NCBI GenBank assembly: GCA_937951345.1
Contig: CALFCF010000042.1
Coordinates: 44,164 to 108,163 of the forward strand
Direction: 5' to 3'
Origin: an uncultured Granulosicoccaceae bacterium
GTDB taxonomy: Bacteria > Pseudomonadota > Gammaproteobacteria > Granulosicoccales > Granulosicoccaceae
DNA length: 64,000 bases
This document shows positions 29,201-37,288 of the stretch, one piece after another; within the stretch, counting starts at the first letter, position 1, and each line of letters starts with the position of its first letter. The position numbers were made by a program, and so were the translations under genes. The notes under the pieces were generated by a model, which worked only from the letters and a program-made list of their open reading frames with translations, was not told the DNA's origin and made no database searches.

Positions 29201-29320
29201 GAAGTTGTTTTACCGCTGGCGGAAACTGCCTCGGTAACCGGGAACGTAGAAGAACTTAACGTGGTGACATCACAACCGACAGATACTCGCCAGAAGCCGG
29301 GAAGTGGTGAGCGACCATGA
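26297..29320 (+). CDS. cbrA: CbrA sensor histidine kinase with N-terminal SLC5 transporter domain
   Basis: CbrA fuses a sodium/solute symporter (SLC5) domain to a histidine kinase; in Pseudomonas it controls use of amino acids such as histidine through CbrB. The 1007-residue protein has about 13 membrane helices (residues 1-490), a linker, a PAS region (about 632-740, LPVGVCSSSPQSDVLIWNDA), a HisKA domain with the phosphorylated His769 (GVAHEIGNPLTG) and an ATPase domain (NLLQNACYAS, FEPFFTTKPVGEGTGLGLS). All kinase boxes are intact. The stop overlaps the cbrB start by 4 bp (ATGA). Length and order match Pseudomonas CbrA (about 980 residues). Confidence 0.93.
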   Translation: MGLELWNLFLIAITYLGVLFLIAYSADVGWLPAKWVDHPVVYALSLGVYATSWTFYGGVGLADRSGFAFLTIYLGVTAAFLLGPHILRPILTLCRDYQLASIADLLAFRYGGRATGSVVTVFMLLGILPYISLQIYAVTESIQVLTRQVPPDLLALFFCLVVTVFAVLFGARHLTPREKHKGLVAAIAFESAVKLAALLLAGGFAMTQVFDGWHAMEDWIRANPQHLENLYSTTDQSLWSCLLLLSFCAAFLLPRQYHMTFVENEKPASLKTAYWLFPLYLLLLNLPIIPILFAGKHLSLNTTPDFYVLGMTLTLGSPWMSVLVFLGGLSAATAMMIVTTLALSYMCLNHLFLPAQISIARPERNFYGRILWTKRLIIAAIIACGYLFYLVIELNQGLASLGLISFVAAAQLLPGVIGLLFWSRGTQKGFLAGLIGGAVVWFAMLIVPLLVGSVQQDTFQLVTSRLGVGDVDIWSVSTFCSLSVNTLLYILGSLLSKPSATEREASKICTGKSTQATPTTATLPSTTEYISQLERLIGTSAADHEVGRALHESGIDPNDTRPASLALFQDRLERNLSGLLGPTVARLAIRSNRRLEQPAEIALAESLRYTEQRLAQSREQMQGITKELDDFRIYLRSVLRELPVGVCSSSPQSDVLIWNDAMQQITGISENQARQSVLKDLPTPWGDMLSEFSRSDDNQRIRQKVSVENTEATFDLYKADVSDPQDTGESTFGQVILVEDRTSVETLESELAHSERLASIGRLSAGVAHEIGNPLTGIASIAQNLHYEDNNGAIEESADDILAQVARINGIVTTLLAFSRSNVGLGSNRDIVDLRTCINEAIQLVRLDDPGRKSVFDVQLDQPLSAHVNSQQLVQVFVNLLQNACYASPPDQPITLRGQSVDNNISVRVVNHGDVIEADKLAHIFEPFFTTKPVGEGTGLGLSLVYSILTQHGGRVSAQSDPSSGTCFEVVLPLAETASVTGNVEELNVVTSQPTDTRQKPGSGERP

Positions 29321-30711
29321 ATCGCATACTTGTAATAGAAGATGAAGAGATGATCCGTAAGCAGCTGACGAAGTTGCTAGAACGGAACAACTATGCTGTC
29401 ACAGGTGTCGGTACCATCGAACAGGCTTATGAATGCGCACCTGATTCGTTTGACCTGATATTGGCGGATATCAGACTACCGGGGGTACCCGGTACCGACA
29501 TACTGGATGTTGTACAACATGCACCGGTTGTGATCATGACCAGTCATGCCAGTGTGCGTTCGGCCGTGGACGCAATGCGCCAGGGTGCCGTTGACTACAT
29601 TTCAAAACCGTTTGATCACGGTGAGTTGCTGTTGGTAATAGAACGCGCTGTTCAGCAAAAACGGCTTTCAGTTCAAAACGCGGCGATGCGACAGGATCTG
29701 CGCAGGGTATTACCTGACGTTGACTTTGAAACACGCAACCCGGTGTTGAGTGCGCTCGCGCATGACGTTATCAATCTACCGGCAAACGCCTCGTGTGTTT
29801 ACCTGCAAGGTGAACGCGGCAGCGGTCGTGAAATTCTTTCGCGGTTAATGCACGAAAACAGCCACCGTTCGGGCGGACCCTTGGTGATCGCCGATCTACC
29901 CTTGCATGACCCGACGGATTTCGAGCAATTGTTGTTCGGGACACCGTTGGAAGAATTCCCGCAAACCACTCGGCCAACCGAAAATGCCGGCGGTGCCCCA
30001 ACGAATAAAATCGAAAACGGTAACACCACGCCAACCACGACCGACGGTCATCACGACCTGGGGCTACTGCGTACAGCACACGCTGGAACGCTGGTGTTAC
30101 GCAGTATCGAAGAAATTCCGGTAAACCAACAGGACAGGCTTTGCGACTGGCTGGAAGACGGACAAACCTTAACGGCAAGACGTGAGCATCGTCTCGTCGA
30201 TATACGCCTTGTTGTACTCGGCGCTCAAACACTGAACTATGCAATCAGCAAAGGCACTATCAGTCAGCGCTTCGCCGAACTGTTTAACGACTGGCAGTTA
30301 CGGATGCCACCTTTGAGAGAGCGCCCTGAAGACATAGCAGCACTGGCGCAACATTTTTTGAATCAATACAGCCGGCGTTACCGCAAGGACGGTATCGAGT
30401 TCTCAGCCACCTCTTTACATGCACTACAGGCCTATCACTACCCGGGCAATGTCAACGAATTGCGTAGCGTCGTTGAGCGCGCTGTACTCGCTGTTGATGC
30501 CAACGTCATCGAACCTGCCCACATGGGACTGCAACTACGAGAGGACGGGGTCGTCAACAACCCGCTGGATTTGAGTCTGGACGGCTACTTTCGCTTTTTC
30601 GTTAGCCATCACCAGACCGAGTTATCTGAAACCGAGCTGGCGCAGAAACTGGGTATCAGCCGCAAAGCGCTGTGGGAAAGGCGCCAGAAAATGAACCTGC
30701 CTCGCCAATAA
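29317..30711 (+). CDS. cbrB: CbrB response regulator with a degenerate AAA+ domain
   Basis: The receiver domain is complete (E8, D9, phospho-acceptor D51, T75, K97) and the C-terminal part (LDLSLDGYFRFF, ETELAQKLGISRKALWERR) matches the Fis-type DNA-binding end of Pseudomonas CbrB. The central sigma54-activator domain is damaged. Walker A reads GERGSGRE (165-172), with R171 in place of the essential lysine. The GAFTGA segment after LLFG (205-208) is replaced by about 38 residues rich in T, N, P and G. Walker B reads TLVLRSI (258-264) in place of T-L-F-L-D-E-I. The later LRMPPLRERPEDI and YPGNVNELRS parts remain. It should still bind DNA but should not hydrolyse ATP or contact sigma54. The frame has no stops, so the gene is maintained. 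Confidence 0.93.
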   Translation: MNRILVIEDEEMIRKQLTKLLERNNYAVTGVGTIEQAYECAPDSFDLILADIRLPGVPGTDILDVVQHAPVVIMTSHASVRSAVDAMRQGAVDYISKPFDHGELLLVIERAVQQKRLSVQNAAMRQDLRRVLPDVDFETRNPVLSALAHDVINLPANASCVYLQGERGSGREILSRLMHENSHRSGGPLVIADLPLHDPTDFEQLLFGTPLEEFPQTTRPTENAGGAPTNKIENGNTTPTTTDGHHDLGLLRTAHAGTLVLRSIEEIPVNQQDRLCDWLEDGQTLTARREHRLVDIRLVVLGAQTLNYAISKGTISQRFAELFNDWQLRMPPLRERPEDIAALAQHFLNQYSRRYRKDGIEFSATSLHALQAYHYPGNVNELRSVVERAVLAVDANVIEPAHMGLQLREDGVVNNPLDLSLDGYFRFFVSHHQTELSETELAQKLGISRKALWERRQKMNLPRQ

Positions 30712-31112
30712 CCTGCACAGTGCGAGAACCCCGAATATTCTCAAACTGGGTGCATAGACTGTTGCACCTTAGTGGTGAAGGCGAAGGGATCCCTGTGCAG
30801 CAAGCCTAATCCATCTGAAATTCGACCGACGACAAGCGGCTGCGCAGGGGCAACTCGCCATTTCGAGGTAAATCAGTAGCTTTATAAAGCACCTGCAACA
30901 GTCCATGCAGTCACTTTGAAATATCCCTGATCTTCAGCATCAGGTTTTATAATGCCTGATAAATAATTATCCTTTAAATATCAATTACTTAGTACAATTA
31001 CACCTCGGTAGATACGGTAAAACGTGATGCTGGCTGTTTATTCCAACACGGTGCAGCGTTAAAATTTGCGCGATTTTTTTACGTAATCAAATCCTTCCCA
31101 AGGAACCAATCC
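30712..31112. other. Intergenic region between cbrB and acs; no CrcZ-like RNA recognised
   Basis: In Pseudomonas the CbrB-activated sRNA gene crcZ is found after cbrB. Here I find no sigma54-type -24/-12 pair with correct spacing and no run of A-rich AANAANAA Hfq/Crc-binding motifs. The region holds CCTGAT (30926-30931), ATCAGG (30939-30944) and CCTGAT (30955-30960), which can form two mutually exclusive hairpins; the first, followed by TTTTAT, could end cbrB transcription. AT-rich sequence from 30945 onward probably contains the acs promoter. Confidence 0.5.
30926..30960 (+). promoter_or_regulatory. Alternating CCTGAT/ATCAGG inverted repeats before acs
   Basis: Three 6-bp arms can pair in two ways (first with second, or second with third). 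A TATAAT (30947-30952) lies inside the second loop. This could be a terminator, an operator overlapping a promoter, or a switch; sequence alone does not decide. Confidence 0.35.
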
Positions 31113-33050
31113 ATGTCAGAAGACAAGATCTACCCAGTACCCGAAAGTGCTTCAAATAATACCCTGATCACTGCAGAGCAATACGAAGCCATGTACGCAC
31201 AGTCGGTTGAAAATCCGGACGCGTTCTGGAGTGAACAGGCAGAGAAGCATATTGATTGGTTCTCGCCCTGGGAGCAGGTACAGGAATGGGATTACAACAA
31301 AGCCGAAATAGCCTGGTTCAAGGGTGCCAAGGTCAACATGGCATACAACTGCCTTGATCGTCATCTGGAAAAACGCGGTGACCAGACGGCCATCATCTGG
31401 GAAGGAGATGATCCGGCCGATGCCAAGCATATTACCTACCGTGAGCTGCATGCCGAAGTGTGCAAGTTTGCCAATGCACTTAAAGGCCTGGGTGTAAAGA
31501 AAGGCGATCGCGTATGTATCTACATGCCGATGGTGCCGGAGGCTGCGGTTGCGATGCTCGCGACAGTCAGAATCGGTGCGGTGCATTCGGTGGTATTCGG
31601 AGGTTTTTCTCCCGATGCGTTACGGGACCGTATCGTCGATTCGGAATGTTCCATTGTTATCACCGCTGATCAGGGTGTGCGTGGCGGTAAAAGCGTACCA
31701 CTGAAAAACAACACAGATGCGGCCTGCGATGGAACCGAGTGTGTACGCAAGGTCGTTGTTGTTAAACGCGGTGGCGAGGCAATCGACTGGACGGATGGTC
31801 GTGATGTCTGGTATCACGACATCGTCGACGGCGCTGCCGAAGACTGCCCGGCCGTCGAGCTGGACGCAGAAGACCCGTCGTTTATTCTGTATACCTCCGG
31901 TTCAACCGGTAAACCGAAAGGGGTGTTGCACACCAGCGGTGGTTACATTCTTTATGCGTCCATGACGCACCGCTATGTATTCGATTACAAAGACGGTGAC
32001 ATCTATTGGTGTACGGCGGATGTTGGCTGGGTAACCGGCCACTCCTACATTGTCTACGGACCGCTAGCCAATGGCGCTACGACTTTGATGTTCGAGGGTG
32101 TACCCACCTACCCCGATGCCAGTCGTTTCTGGCAAGTCATCGACAAACATAAAGTTAATATTTTCTACACAGCACCGACTGCCATTCGCGCATTGATGCA
32201 ACAAGGCGACGATCCGGTAACCTCAACTGACCGTGGTTCGCTCAGGTTACTGGGTACAGTAGGTGAGCCAATCAATCCGGAAGCCTGGGAGTGGTATCAC
32301 AAAACTGTGGGTGACAGCCGTTGCCCGATCGTCGATACCTGGTGGCAAACAGAGACCGGTGGCATTTTGATCTCACCATTACCCGGTGCGACTGACCTTA
32401 AACCCGGTTCTGCAACGAAACCGTTTTTCGGCGTGGTACCGGCACTCGTTGACGATCAAGGCAAAGTTCTCGAAGGCGCAACTTCGGGGAATCTGGTCAT
32501 CACCCGCCCATGGCCGGGTCAGATGCGAAGCGTCTACGGTGACCACCAGCGATTCTACGAAACTTACTTTCAGATGTACCCCGGTTTTTACTTCACCGGT
32601 GACGGTGCACGACGTGATGAAGACGGCTACTACTGGATTACAGGTCGCGTCGATGATGTACTCAATGTCTCGGGGCACCGTCTCGGTACTGCAGAAGTTG
32701 AAAGCGCACTTGTACTACACGATTCCGTAGCAGAAGCGGCGGTTGTCGGTTACCCGCATGACATCAAGGGTCAGGGTATCTACGCGTACGTGACGTTGAT
32801 GAATGGTATCGAAGCGACAGATGATCTGCGCAGTGAGCTCGTGCAACATGTGCGCAAAGAAATCGGTCCGATAGCGAGTCCGGATTTACTGCAATGGGCA
32901 CCGGGATTACCGAAAACCCGTTCGGGCAAGATCATGCGGCGAATTCTGCGTAAAATTGCGGAAAACGAGCTGGACAGCCTTGGGGACACATCGACACTGG
33001 CAGAACCGGCAGTTGTTGATGACCTGGTTGCGAACCGCGCTAACAGCTAA
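31113..33050 (+). CDS. acs: Acetyl-CoA synthetase (AMP-forming)
   Basis: Acs activates acetate to acetyl-CoA via acetyl-AMP. The 645-residue protein has the adenylation loop [12 protein letters not shown] (about residue 260), the WWQTETGG motif, [14 protein letters not shown] and the C-terminal RSGKIMRR with the catalytic Lys606, which is also the site regulated by acetylation. It is full length. Its place directly after cbrAB is notable because SLC5-type sensor kinases (CrbS, a CbrA relative) control acs in vibrios and pseudomonads. Confidence 0.97.
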   Translation: MSEDKIYPVPESASNNTLITAEQYEAMYAQSVENPDAFWSEQAEKHIDWFSPWEQVQEWDYNKAEIAWFKGAKVNMAYNCLDRHLEKRGDQTAIIWEGDDPADAKHITYRELHAEVCKFANALKGLGVKKGDRVCIYMPMVPEAAVAMLATVRIGAVHSVVFGGFSPDALRDRIVDSECSIVITADQGVRGGKSVPLKNNTDAACDGTECVRKVVVVKRGGEAIDWTDGRDVWYHDIVDGAAEDCPAVELDAEDPSFILYTSGSTGKPKGVLHTSGGYILYASMTHRYVFDYKDGDIYWCTADVGWVTGHSYIVYGPLANGATTLMFEGVPTYPDASRFWQVIDKHKVNIFYTAPTAIRALMQQGDDPVTSTDRGSLRLLGTVGEPINPEAWEWYHKTVGDSRCPIVDTWWQTETGGILISPLPGATDLKPGSATKPFFGVVPALVDDQGKVLEGATSGNLVITRPWPGQMRSVYGDHQRFYETYFQMYPGFYFTGDGARRDEDGYYWITGRVDDVLNVSGHRLGTAEVESALVLHDSVAEAAVVGYPHDIKGQGIYAYVTLMNGIEATDDLRSELVQHVRKEIGPIASPDLLQWAPGLPKTRSGKIMRRILRKIAENELDSLGDTSTLAEPAVVDDLVANRANS

Positions 33051-33093
33051 ACCGTTCCAACCGAAAAAAAAGCTAACACTATAAAGTTGTACG

Positions 33094-33131
33094 AGCGGGT
33101 TGGTAAACTCACGTTTATCAACTCGCTTTAT
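33094..33131 (+). terminator. Rho-independent terminator of acs
   Basis: AGCGGGTTGGTAAAC (33094-33108) pairs along its 15 bases, with two G-T wobbles, with GTTTATCAACTCGCT (33113-33127) around the loop TCAC, followed by TTATT. It lies 44 bp after the acs stop. Confidence 0.75.
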
Positions 33132-33248
33132 TAGAAATTTGACCACGTAAAAATTCAGCAGCGGTACGATTTCGCAGCGCTGTCATCCGGTAGAGCTTAT
33201 GCAACACATGCTCTGCGTCGATACTCACCCAACCTGCCCGCCCGGATC

Positions 33249-34136
33249 ATGGAATCGATAAATATTCAGTTCACATTGTTCTCCGCCTTTTACTCCCCTC
33301 TCATTTCAACTATGTCCGGCGGATTCCTGCGCGACGAGGGGCTTGACCCGAACTGGAGCATTGCAGCTCCGGGTACTTCTGCAATCGCAGCGCTTGAAGA
33401 CGGCAGTGCACATGTCGTCCAGTCAGCCCTGAGCCAGGGATTCACACCGTTGAATAAAGGTGAGACAACATCAGTGGTTCATTTCGCGCAAGTCAACGAA
33501 ATGGACGGTTTTTTTCTTACTGCGCGCGAACCGCAACCCAACTTTAAATGGCAGGATCTTGAAGGGGCGGAGGTTGTTTTATTCGGCGGCGGACAACCAC
33601 TGGATATGTTTCGTTATGCCTGCCATAAAGCCGGCATTGACTACGACCGGATTAAAGCAATTAATGTCGGCGGTGCGGCTGATATGGACAAAGCCTTCAG
33701 AAGCGGTCAAGGCCAGTACGTACAACAGCAGGGGCCCTTCCCGCAACAGCTGGAAGCAGACGGTGTAGGCCACATCGTTACACAGGTAGGCATACCGATC
33801 GGGCCATGTGGATTTTCCAGCCTGGCGACGACACGTGATTGGCTGGAATCTGATATGGCGCAGGCCTTTACACGCGCTTACACAAAAACTCGCCGTTACA
33901 TGATCGATACGCCTGCATCTGATATCGCGCGTGCGCAACAACCGTATTTTCCTGATATTGATCAACAGGTTCTGACCAAATGTATTGCCAGCTACCAGCA
34001 GCTCGGGTGTTGGACACCACACATTGAAATAACAGAGGATGCGTACAGCGCAACACTGGATATCTACGAGTACAACAACTTGATAAACGAGCGTTATGCG
34101 TATGATCAGGTATGTTCCAAACCACCGGCGATCTGA
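33249..34136 (+). CDS. NMT1/THI5-like substrate-binding-fold protein without signal peptide
   Basis: The 295-residue protein has the periplasmic-binding fold of the NMT1/THI5-like family (FYSPLISTMSGGFLRDEGL, GTSAIAALEDGSAHVVQSA, LEGAEVVLFGGGQP). Family members are usually ABC-transporter binding proteins for pyrimidines, taurine or aromatic compounds, with a signal peptide; the yeast and Legionella Thi5 enzymes are instead cytosolic and make the thiamine pyrimidine. Here the first residues are MESINIQFTLFSAFY, with no signal peptide and no in-frame upstream start, and no permease or ATPase gene is nearby. A yeast-type CCCFC motif is absent; a single GPCGFSS occupies a similar place. A cytosolic enzyme or sensor is likely, the exact role unknown. 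Confidence 0.7.
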   Translation: MESINIQFTLFSAFYSPLISTMSGGFLRDEGLDPNWSIAAPGTSAIAALEDGSAHVVQSALSQGFTPLNKGETTSVVHFAQVNEMDGFFLTAREPQPNFKWQDLEGAEVVLFGGGQPLDMFRYACHKAGIDYDRIKAINVGGAADMDKAFRSGQGQYVQQQGPFPQQLEADGVGHIVTQVGIPIGPCGFSSLATTRDWLESDMAQAFTRAYTKTRRYMIDTPASDIARAQQPYFPDIDQQVLTKCIASYQQLGCWTPHIEITEDAYSATLDIYEYNNLINERYAYDQVCSKPPAI

Positions 34137-34155
34137 TTCTTGTCACCGCTATCCG

Positions 34156-34335
34156 TTAATATCCCGCTAACGCACGTGCCACACTGATCGTTGCAGTTCC
34201 GGCAAAGCCATAGCTGGTTGAACGCGATCAAAAAGCCCAAACGTCTTGCCGTGAATCTTCTCGATTTCCCGCGCGACAGCAACCGCTGTCGCGTGACGGG
34301 TTAAATTATGTGGCTCCGTCCGCAATCACCGCAGC
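34156..34335 (-). pseudogene. Frameshifted coding remnant, family not recognised
   Basis: Read on the minus strand, three overlapping frames give protein-like text in sequence: AAVIADGAT (about 34335-34310), then PHNLTRHATAVAVAREIEKI and HGKTFGLFDRVQ, then after another shift SYGFAGTATISVARALAGY and a stop at 34158-34156. Each segment has amino-acid composition typical of real proteins and none continues in its own frame, so at least two frameshifts have occurred. No intact copy lies in the window. The rest of the gap to 34518 holds no gene. Confidence 0.35.
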
Positions 34336-34518
34336 CTTTCAGGGTGGTAGTGAATTAATTTGCCGAGCGTAATCACAATTTCCGGCACAAAAAATCAGGA
34401 GATTATAAAAAATTCCGATAGGTCAATGAGTTATTAAGCATTTGTGTCAATGCCGGATTACTACCGGCATTCCGCGATTCCCGCGTAACGACACACTCAT
34501 AGAGCACCATCGGAACGA

Positions 34519-36627
34519 ATGAACACGCAAAATCAGCAACACTTCTCTGCAGGGAGCAGAAAGCCGGACATCTCGCTCGGTACAAAACTAGTTACTGTCT
34601 CAGTACTGGCTTTAAGCATGGCTGCTTGCGGTGGAGGAAACTCCATCCCTGCTCAAACATCTGACAACAGCGATGTTCTGCCTGTAAACGCTGTAAATGA
34701 AACTGCTCAGGAAGTCACCGCCGCACCGGCACTTCCGGTAATTATCAACTCTGCATCAACCACCGGTTTCTCGGCACAGATACTCGATGACGGTCAGGTT
34801 GCATTGAGTTGGGTTCCGTTATCAAACGCCACACGCTACGAAGTTTTCAACGGCGATCAATTGGTTACAAGTACGACAGAGCCCCAAACCGTTATCACAC
34901 CAACAGTGATCGGGGAACAATCATTCGAAATACGCGCTATCGACGATGAAGCGCAAACAGAGACAATTGCCGAGGGTCTGGTGATTGAGATCACGGAAGT
35001 TGCATCAACTTCAGCATCACAACCTGAACAGACTCAGCAAGCAGCAAGCCCACAGGCAACAAGTGAACAGCCTGAGCTTGGTGCTGCCAACTCTGCAGAT
35101 GTCGGCACTGACAGCGTCGAAACTAACCCGGCTGAAAATACCGCTGCTGAAACATTAAATACACCAGCCGCAACAGACAGCATTGCTAGCGAACCACCCG
35201 CGACTGATGTAGCAATGCAAGCACCCAGTCAGAATCCGGATACGGAGTCTGCGACAGCAGATACGTCAGCAGATACGTCAGACGGTGCGTCAGAAGATAC
35301 GTCAACAAATACGTCAGTCGCACTGGAATCAGACAATACCGCTGTTACAGAGCCGCAAAACGAAACCGAAGTTGCTTCAGTTGTTACACAACCAGATGCA
35401 GCTACGCACACGGACACTGAAGCCACGCCAGAAGCTGCGGCTGCCAATGTTTTCCGAACATCCTTTACATCGCACACAGACGCAGGTTTTTCCGGCGAGG
35501 TTCAAAGCGACGGCAGCGTTATATTGAATTGGAATAGTCACACAGGCTCTACCGGTTACAACGTCTTTCGCGATAGCGAGTACTACGTGACGGTACAGGA
35601 CAACACTTTTCATGACCGGGATGTCACCTCTACAAGTCACTATTATCAAGTTGACGCGTTTGATTCCGTTCCCACTTTTACAACTATCGCTGAAGGCCTC
35701 ACAGTTGATTTTGTTGGTGGAAGTGCCTGGGATGCAGCTCGTTCGCCCGACTTTATTGGTAACAGCGACTACCAATTGGTATTCAACGAAGAGTTTGACG
35801 GCTCGGAACTGGATCTTGGCACCTGGGATACACAGTACCTGTGGGGCCCGGACCTTGTCATTAACAGTGAAGAACAATACTACGTCGATATCGAGAACGA
35901 TCCTGATTTCGGGTTCAATCCGTTCTCGGTAAACGATGGTGTTTTAACTATCGAATCAATACAGACTCCGGACAACCTGTTGGAAAAAGCTAACGGTCAG
36001 CGTTATCTGTCAGGCGTAATCACGTCGCACTCAGCATTCAAATTTACCTACGGGTACATTGAAGCCCGGGCGAAACTACCGCGCGGACGTGGTTTCTGGT
36101 CAGCGTTCTGGTTACTGACAGCTTATTATGTCGGGTCACGTCCAGAGATAGACATCATGGAGCATATCGGCCATGACTGGGACTGGGCGTATCACACATA
36201 CCACTATTTCGATGACACAGATACATTGCGTTCAACCAAATCACAGGAAACGGTGGGCGTCGATTACACCAACGACTTTCATACCTTCGGTGTTGAGTGG
36301 TTACCCGGCAGACTCGTTTTTTACGTAGATGGCATTGCACGCCACACGGTGATTGATCCGGAAGTATCAAGCCAGGAGATGTATTTAATCGCAAACACCG
36401 CAATCGGTGGTTGGTGGCCGGGTTCACCGGACACAACAACCCCGTGGCCCGGTCAGCACCAGATTGACTATATTCGTGTGTATCAGAAATCAGGACCATT
36501 GCCGCAGGCACCACAAAACGACGATGGCCAGGGAATACCACGTTCCGATGAAGTACCGTTCAGATCACCGAACCACATACCGTCACCCAGTCAGTGGCCG
36601 GAAGGTTATCCGAATCTTTTACGGTAG
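34519..36627 (+). CDS. Secreted GH16 glycoside hydrolase lipoprotein (laminarinase-like)
   Basis: The 702-residue protein starts with a lipoprotein signal (lipobox SMAAC) and a flexible GGG stretch. Two related beta-sandwich repeats, each ending IAEGL-V, lie at about residues 70-155 and 312-400, separated by an acidic Ser/Thr/Ala/Glu-rich linker. The glycoside hydrolase family 16 catalytic domain follows (about 415-660) with the catalytic E543-x-D545-x-x-E548 in EIDIMEHIG and FHTFGVEWLPGRLVFYVDG. Such enzymes cut beta-1,3(-1,4)-glucans such as laminarin, a marine algal polymer. It is monocistronic; no porin, transporter or beta-glucosidase gene is adjacent. Confidence 0.9.
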   Translation: MNTQNQQHFSAGSRKPDISLGTKLVTVSVLALSMAACGGGNSIPAQTSDNSDVLPVNAVNETAQEVTAAPALPVIINSASTTGFSAQILDDGQVALSWVPLSNATRYEVFNGDQLVTSTTEPQTVITPTVIGEQSFEIRAIDDEAQTETIAEGLVIEITEVASTSASQPEQTQQAASPQATSEQPELGAANSADVGTDSVETNPAENTAAETLNTPAATDSIASEPPATDVAMQAPSQNPDTESATADTSADTSDGASEDTSTNTSVALESDNTAVTEPQNETEVASVVTQPDAATHTDTEATPEAAAANVFRTSFTSHTDAGFSGEVQSDGSVILNWNSHTGSTGYNVFRDSEYYVTVQDNTFHDRDVTSTSHYYQVDAFDSVPTFTTIAEGLTVDFVGGSAWDAARSPDFIGNSDYQLVFNEEFDGSELDLGTWDTQYLWGPDLVINSEEQYYVDIENDPDFGFNPFSVNDGVLTIESIQTPDNLLEKANGQRYLSGVITSHSAFKFTYGYIEARAKLPRGRGFWSAFWLLTAYYVGSRPEIDIMEHIGHDWDWAYHTYHYFDDTDTLRSTKSQETVGVDYTNDFHTFGVEWLPGRLVFYVDGIARHTVIDPEVSSQEMYLIANTAIGGWWPGSPDTTTPWPGQHQIDYIRVYQKSGPLPQAPQNDDGQGIPRSDEVPFRSPNHIPSPSQWPEGYPNLLR
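35257..35318 (+). repeat. In-frame short tandem repeat in the GH16 linker
   Basis: Repeats built on GATACGTCA (GCAGATACGTCA and relatives) encode a Ser/Asp/Thr-rich stretch of the linker. Copy number may vary between strains without breaking the frame. Confidence 0.6.
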
Positions 36628-36716
36628 TCGGATAAGCCCGAAGTTGGCGCTACAGTTGACTCTACCGTCTACACTACCCGATGTAGTGCTACGGGTTCAA
36701 AGATAAGAGCTGACAT

Positions 36717-36747
36717 TGTATCCGGCGTTGCAAAAACGCCGGATACA
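36717..36747. terminator. Strong 13-bp hairpin between convergent genes
   Basis: TGTATCCGGCGTT (36717-36729) pairs perfectly with AACGCCGGATACA (36735-36747) around a 5-base loop. It lies between the ends of the GH16 gene (plus) and the TlpA-like gene (minus), 10 bp from the latter, and can serve both. Neither side has a long T-run. Confidence 0.65.
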
Positions 36748-36757
36748 GTTTAGAGGC

Positions 36758-37288
36758 TTATAGTAAATCCAGAATGGGATCGAGCAGTTCATCCTGATCC
36801 CACTCTGCCGGCCCGATAAATTCCTTGATAATTCGGCCACGCTCATCGACCACCAAAGTGGTTGGCAGTCCACGCACTTGCCAATTCGACATAGTTGAAG
36901 GATCCGTTGCACGCAGAACCGTAAAGTCGATAGGAATTTCATTGGTAAATCGTGCAATCTGATCTTTGGTCTCGCCCAGATTTATTGCCACCATTGATAC
37001 ACCCTGATCTTTTACTTTTTCCCAGGCACGATTGAGTGAAGGCATTTCTTCACGGCACGGTGCGCACCAGGTCGCCCAGAAATTCACGATCGTCAATTTG
37101 TCTTTGAAATCGACCTTCGTCCAGACTTTGTCTTCCATAGTCAGCATTTCAAAGGCCGGCAACTCACGGTCAGTGTCAGCAAGTGTGCCAAACTTCAGGG
37201 CATAAGATAGAGACGGTAACCACACGAGGGTTAACAGCAATGCGACCCAACCGACTTTATGTGCTCGCGGTGTTTGACGAAATATCAT
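36758..37288 (-). CDS. TlpA/ResA-family thiol-disulfide oxidoreductase
   Basis: The 176-residue protein has an N-terminal signal anchor (VGWVALLLTLVWLPSLSYA) and a thioredoxin fold with the active site WATWCAPCREEMPSL. The cis-proline region is GLPTTLVVDERG. The periplasmic location and W-C-A-P-C motif point to a reductase of the TlpA group, used in cytochrome c maturation or to keep exported thiols reduced. No cytochrome maturation genes are adjacent. The upstream region contains tandem repeats. Confidence 0.88.
   Translation of the reverse strand: MIFRQTPRAHKVGWVALLLTLVWLPSLSYALKFGTLADTDRELPAFEMLTMEDKVWTKVDFKDKLTIVNFWATWCAPCREEMPSLNRAWEKVKDQGVSMVAINLGETKDQIARFTNEIPIDFTVLRATDPSTMSNWQVRGLPTTLVVDERGRIIKEFIGPAEWDQDELLDPILDLL

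Noticed and set aside
29534..30244. Long minus-strand frames opposite cbrB
   Set aside because: They are antisense shadows of cbrB with no family signature. cbrB itself has a conserved receiver and helix-turn-helix.
30712..31112. A crcZ-type sRNA gene after cbrB
   Set aside because: A TGG...TTGC pair near 30750 has the wrong spacing for sigma54, and Hfq/Crc-type A-rich motifs are missing.
36681..36700. tRNA-like GGGTTCAAA near a hairpin
   Set aside because: No surrounding cloverleaf can be drawn; it is chance similarity to a T-arm.
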